DNA of 8,502 bases, taken from assembly GCA_031270425.1 (NCBI GenBank), contig JAISXQ010000048.1:1-8502 (forward strand). The letters run 5' to 3'. The notes beneath the pieces are model-generated. The model was not told where the DNA came from. It saw only the letters and a program-made list of their open reading frames with translations, and made no database searches. Positions 7,838 through 8,502 of the stretch are shown here, piece by piece (within the stretch, counting starts at the first letter, position 1; every line of letters starts with the position of its first letter). Origin of the DNA: Prevotellaceae bacterium (lineage in GTDB: Bacteria; Bacteroidota; Bacteroidia; Bacteroidales; Paludibacteraceae). The position numbers and the translations under genes are program-made.

Positions 7838-7866
7838 TAGAATTGCATTATAATAATGCAATTCTA
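7838..7866. repeat. 29-bp perfect palindrome at the broken end of the ATPase remnant
   Basis: Arms TAGAATTGCATTAT (7838-7851) and ATAATGCAATTCTA (7853-7866) are perfectly complementary, with a single A between them. On the minus strand it lies immediately upstream of the ATPase homology, overlapping the in-frame stop at 7837-7839. It is the best-conserved member of the TGCA palindrome series. It could form a strong hairpin or cruciform, or be a symmetric operator. Confidence 0.85.
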
Positions 7867-7980
7867 TTGTGTTTTTGCATTCGTACAGTGCAAAATCACC
7901 ATTTCTTTATTTTTAGTATTGCACTGTATAAAGTGCAACTTTATTGTAATTATGCACTTTGTTTACTGCAAAAATCAGTT
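7838..7980. repeat. Nested TGCA palindromes in a ~76-bp imperfect direct repeat
   Basis: The gap between the ATPase remnant and the acetyltransferase holds eight TGCA words in four pairs, with starts 13, 13, 14 and 14 bp apart (7844/7857, 7876/7889, 7920/7934, 7953/7967). Three pairs form inverted repeats: 14-bp arms at 7838-7866, TTTTGCA with TGCAAAA (7873-7895), and TTGCACT with AGTGCAA (7919-7938). The fourth keeps only the TGCA cores. Pairs 1-2 and 3-4 also align as a direct repeat shifted by 76-77 bp, sharing a TGCAA..T.TATTGT....TGCA pattern. The second copy runs up to the acetyltransferase stop codon. The sequence is very AT-rich and I see no gene in it. It could provide terminators for the acetyltransferase or binding sites for a dimeric protein, or be the end of a mobile element. 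Confidence 0.8.
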
Positions 7981-8502
7981 TCATTGTTTTTTAAATTTTA
8001 ATTTTCGGAATGGAAAAATACCTTTTTTGGCGCATTCAACTTGAATATTGAACATATCTTGCGAATCCAGCACCCAAGTATATGCCTTGCCGAGATGCCC
8101 AAACGTGATTTTATTTTTCATATAAGGAAAAAGTTTCATATTTTCCCGTTCAAGCGAAAAATAATCTGGATCGTGACAAACTGTTTGCATATCAATGAGT
8201 TCTCCATTGTATCCGTACACTTGAACGTTATAAATTTTGTCCTCAATGTACGGATTTATCGGATAATCTTTGTACAAATCGTCAACAATGCGTATCAAAA
8301 TCATATGGTCGAAATTCACACCGATGCAAAAGTTTTTAACATTCAAATCGAGCAGTTTTTTGTACGGCGACAATTCATCATACATACTTTTCGATTTTTC
8401 GTGTCCGCTCATCAATTCCTGCGCGTTTCTTCCCCACGCGGCGAGCGGGTGAGTGGGGTGAATGCTGCGGAAAACGCCTTCGCTTTTGCGGAAACACTCC
8501 GT
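7981..8502 (-). CDS. AAC(3)-family N-acetyltransferase, C-terminal part (5' end outside window)
   Basis: The frame is open to the window edge and gives 173 residues plus the stop codon. It begins ECFRKSEGVFRSIHPTHPL and continues AAWGRNAQELMSGHE, then SPYKKLL and FCIGVNFDHM. This is the conserved second half of the aminoglycoside 3-N-acetyltransferase (antibiotic_NAT) family, including the HPTH motif and the SPY-KLL / GV-D segment. Family members are about 260-280 residues and transfer an acyl group from acyl-CoA to an amine. Many are found in polysaccharide loci, not resistance loci, and the neighbouring NodB-like gene favours amino-sugar modification here. Drug resistance is not implied. 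The TTG/ATG near 8412-8415 are internal codons and not starts, because the conserved HPTH region lies upstream of them. The last 87 bp are much more GC-rich than the rest of the gene. Confidence 0.85.
   Translation of the reverse strand, partial: TECFRKSEGVFRSIHPTHPLAAWGRNAQELMSGHEKSKSMYDELSPYKKLLDLNVKNFCIGVNFDHMILIRIVDDLYKDYPINPYIEDKIYNVQVYGYNGELIDMQTVCHDPDYFSLERENMKLFPYMKNKITFGHLGKAYTWVLDSQDMFNIQVECAKKGIFPFRKLKFKKQ

Noticed and set aside
7856..8044. 62-codon plus-strand frame, Cys- and Phe-rich, across the palindrome block
   Set aside because: It is produced by repeated TGCA palindromes and the antisense of the acetyltransferase 3' end; no start signals or domain.

Overview
The window looks like a chromosomal segment from a member of the Bacteroidota, probably Bacteroidales. 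The evidence is the cysteinyl-tRNA synthetase with a KMGKS signature, two outer-membrane barrel proteins with Bacteroidota-style signal peptides, A/T-rich leaders without clear Shine-Dalgarno sequences, and a -7 box matching TAnnTTTG. Genus cannot be fixed from the sequence alone. No tRNA, rRNA or CRISPR array was seen.

Left part (1-3762, + strand): a degenerate 8-bp tandem array carrying an 18-bp perfect palindrome fills the leader of cysS. It is followed by cysS, rbfA and a large outer-membrane beta-barrel gene. cysS and rbfA are housekeeping translation genes and are probably co-transcribed. A weak hairpin may separate them from the barrel gene.

Middle part (3788-6399, - strand): a second, unrelated outer-membrane barrel-like gene and yifB (Mg-chelatase-like AAA+ ATPase, ComM family) run in the same direction and probably form an operon. 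They converge on the left-hand genes with only 25 bp between stop codons. A -7-type promoter box lies about 33 bp upstream of the first gene.

Right part (6499-8502, - strand): an AT-rich region that looks like the end of an accessory surface-polysaccharide cluster. In transcription order it holds the C-terminal part of an AAC(3)-family N-acetyltransferase (cut by the window edge), a 150-bp block of nested TGCA palindromes arranged as a ~76-bp direct repeat, a truncated C-terminal piece of a DUF4143 AAA-type ATPase, and a NodB-like polysaccharide deacetylase. The acetyltransferase and deacetylase would fit sugar modification. The ATPase fragment and palindromes look like the scar of a deletion or of an inserted element between them.

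The most interesting points are the ATPase remnant whose reading frame ends exactly in a 29-bp perfect palindrome, the palindrome that appears to have been inserted into the 8-mer array with a 3-bp duplication, and the sharp GC break inside the acetyltransferase gene. I see no convincing complete new multi-gene system.
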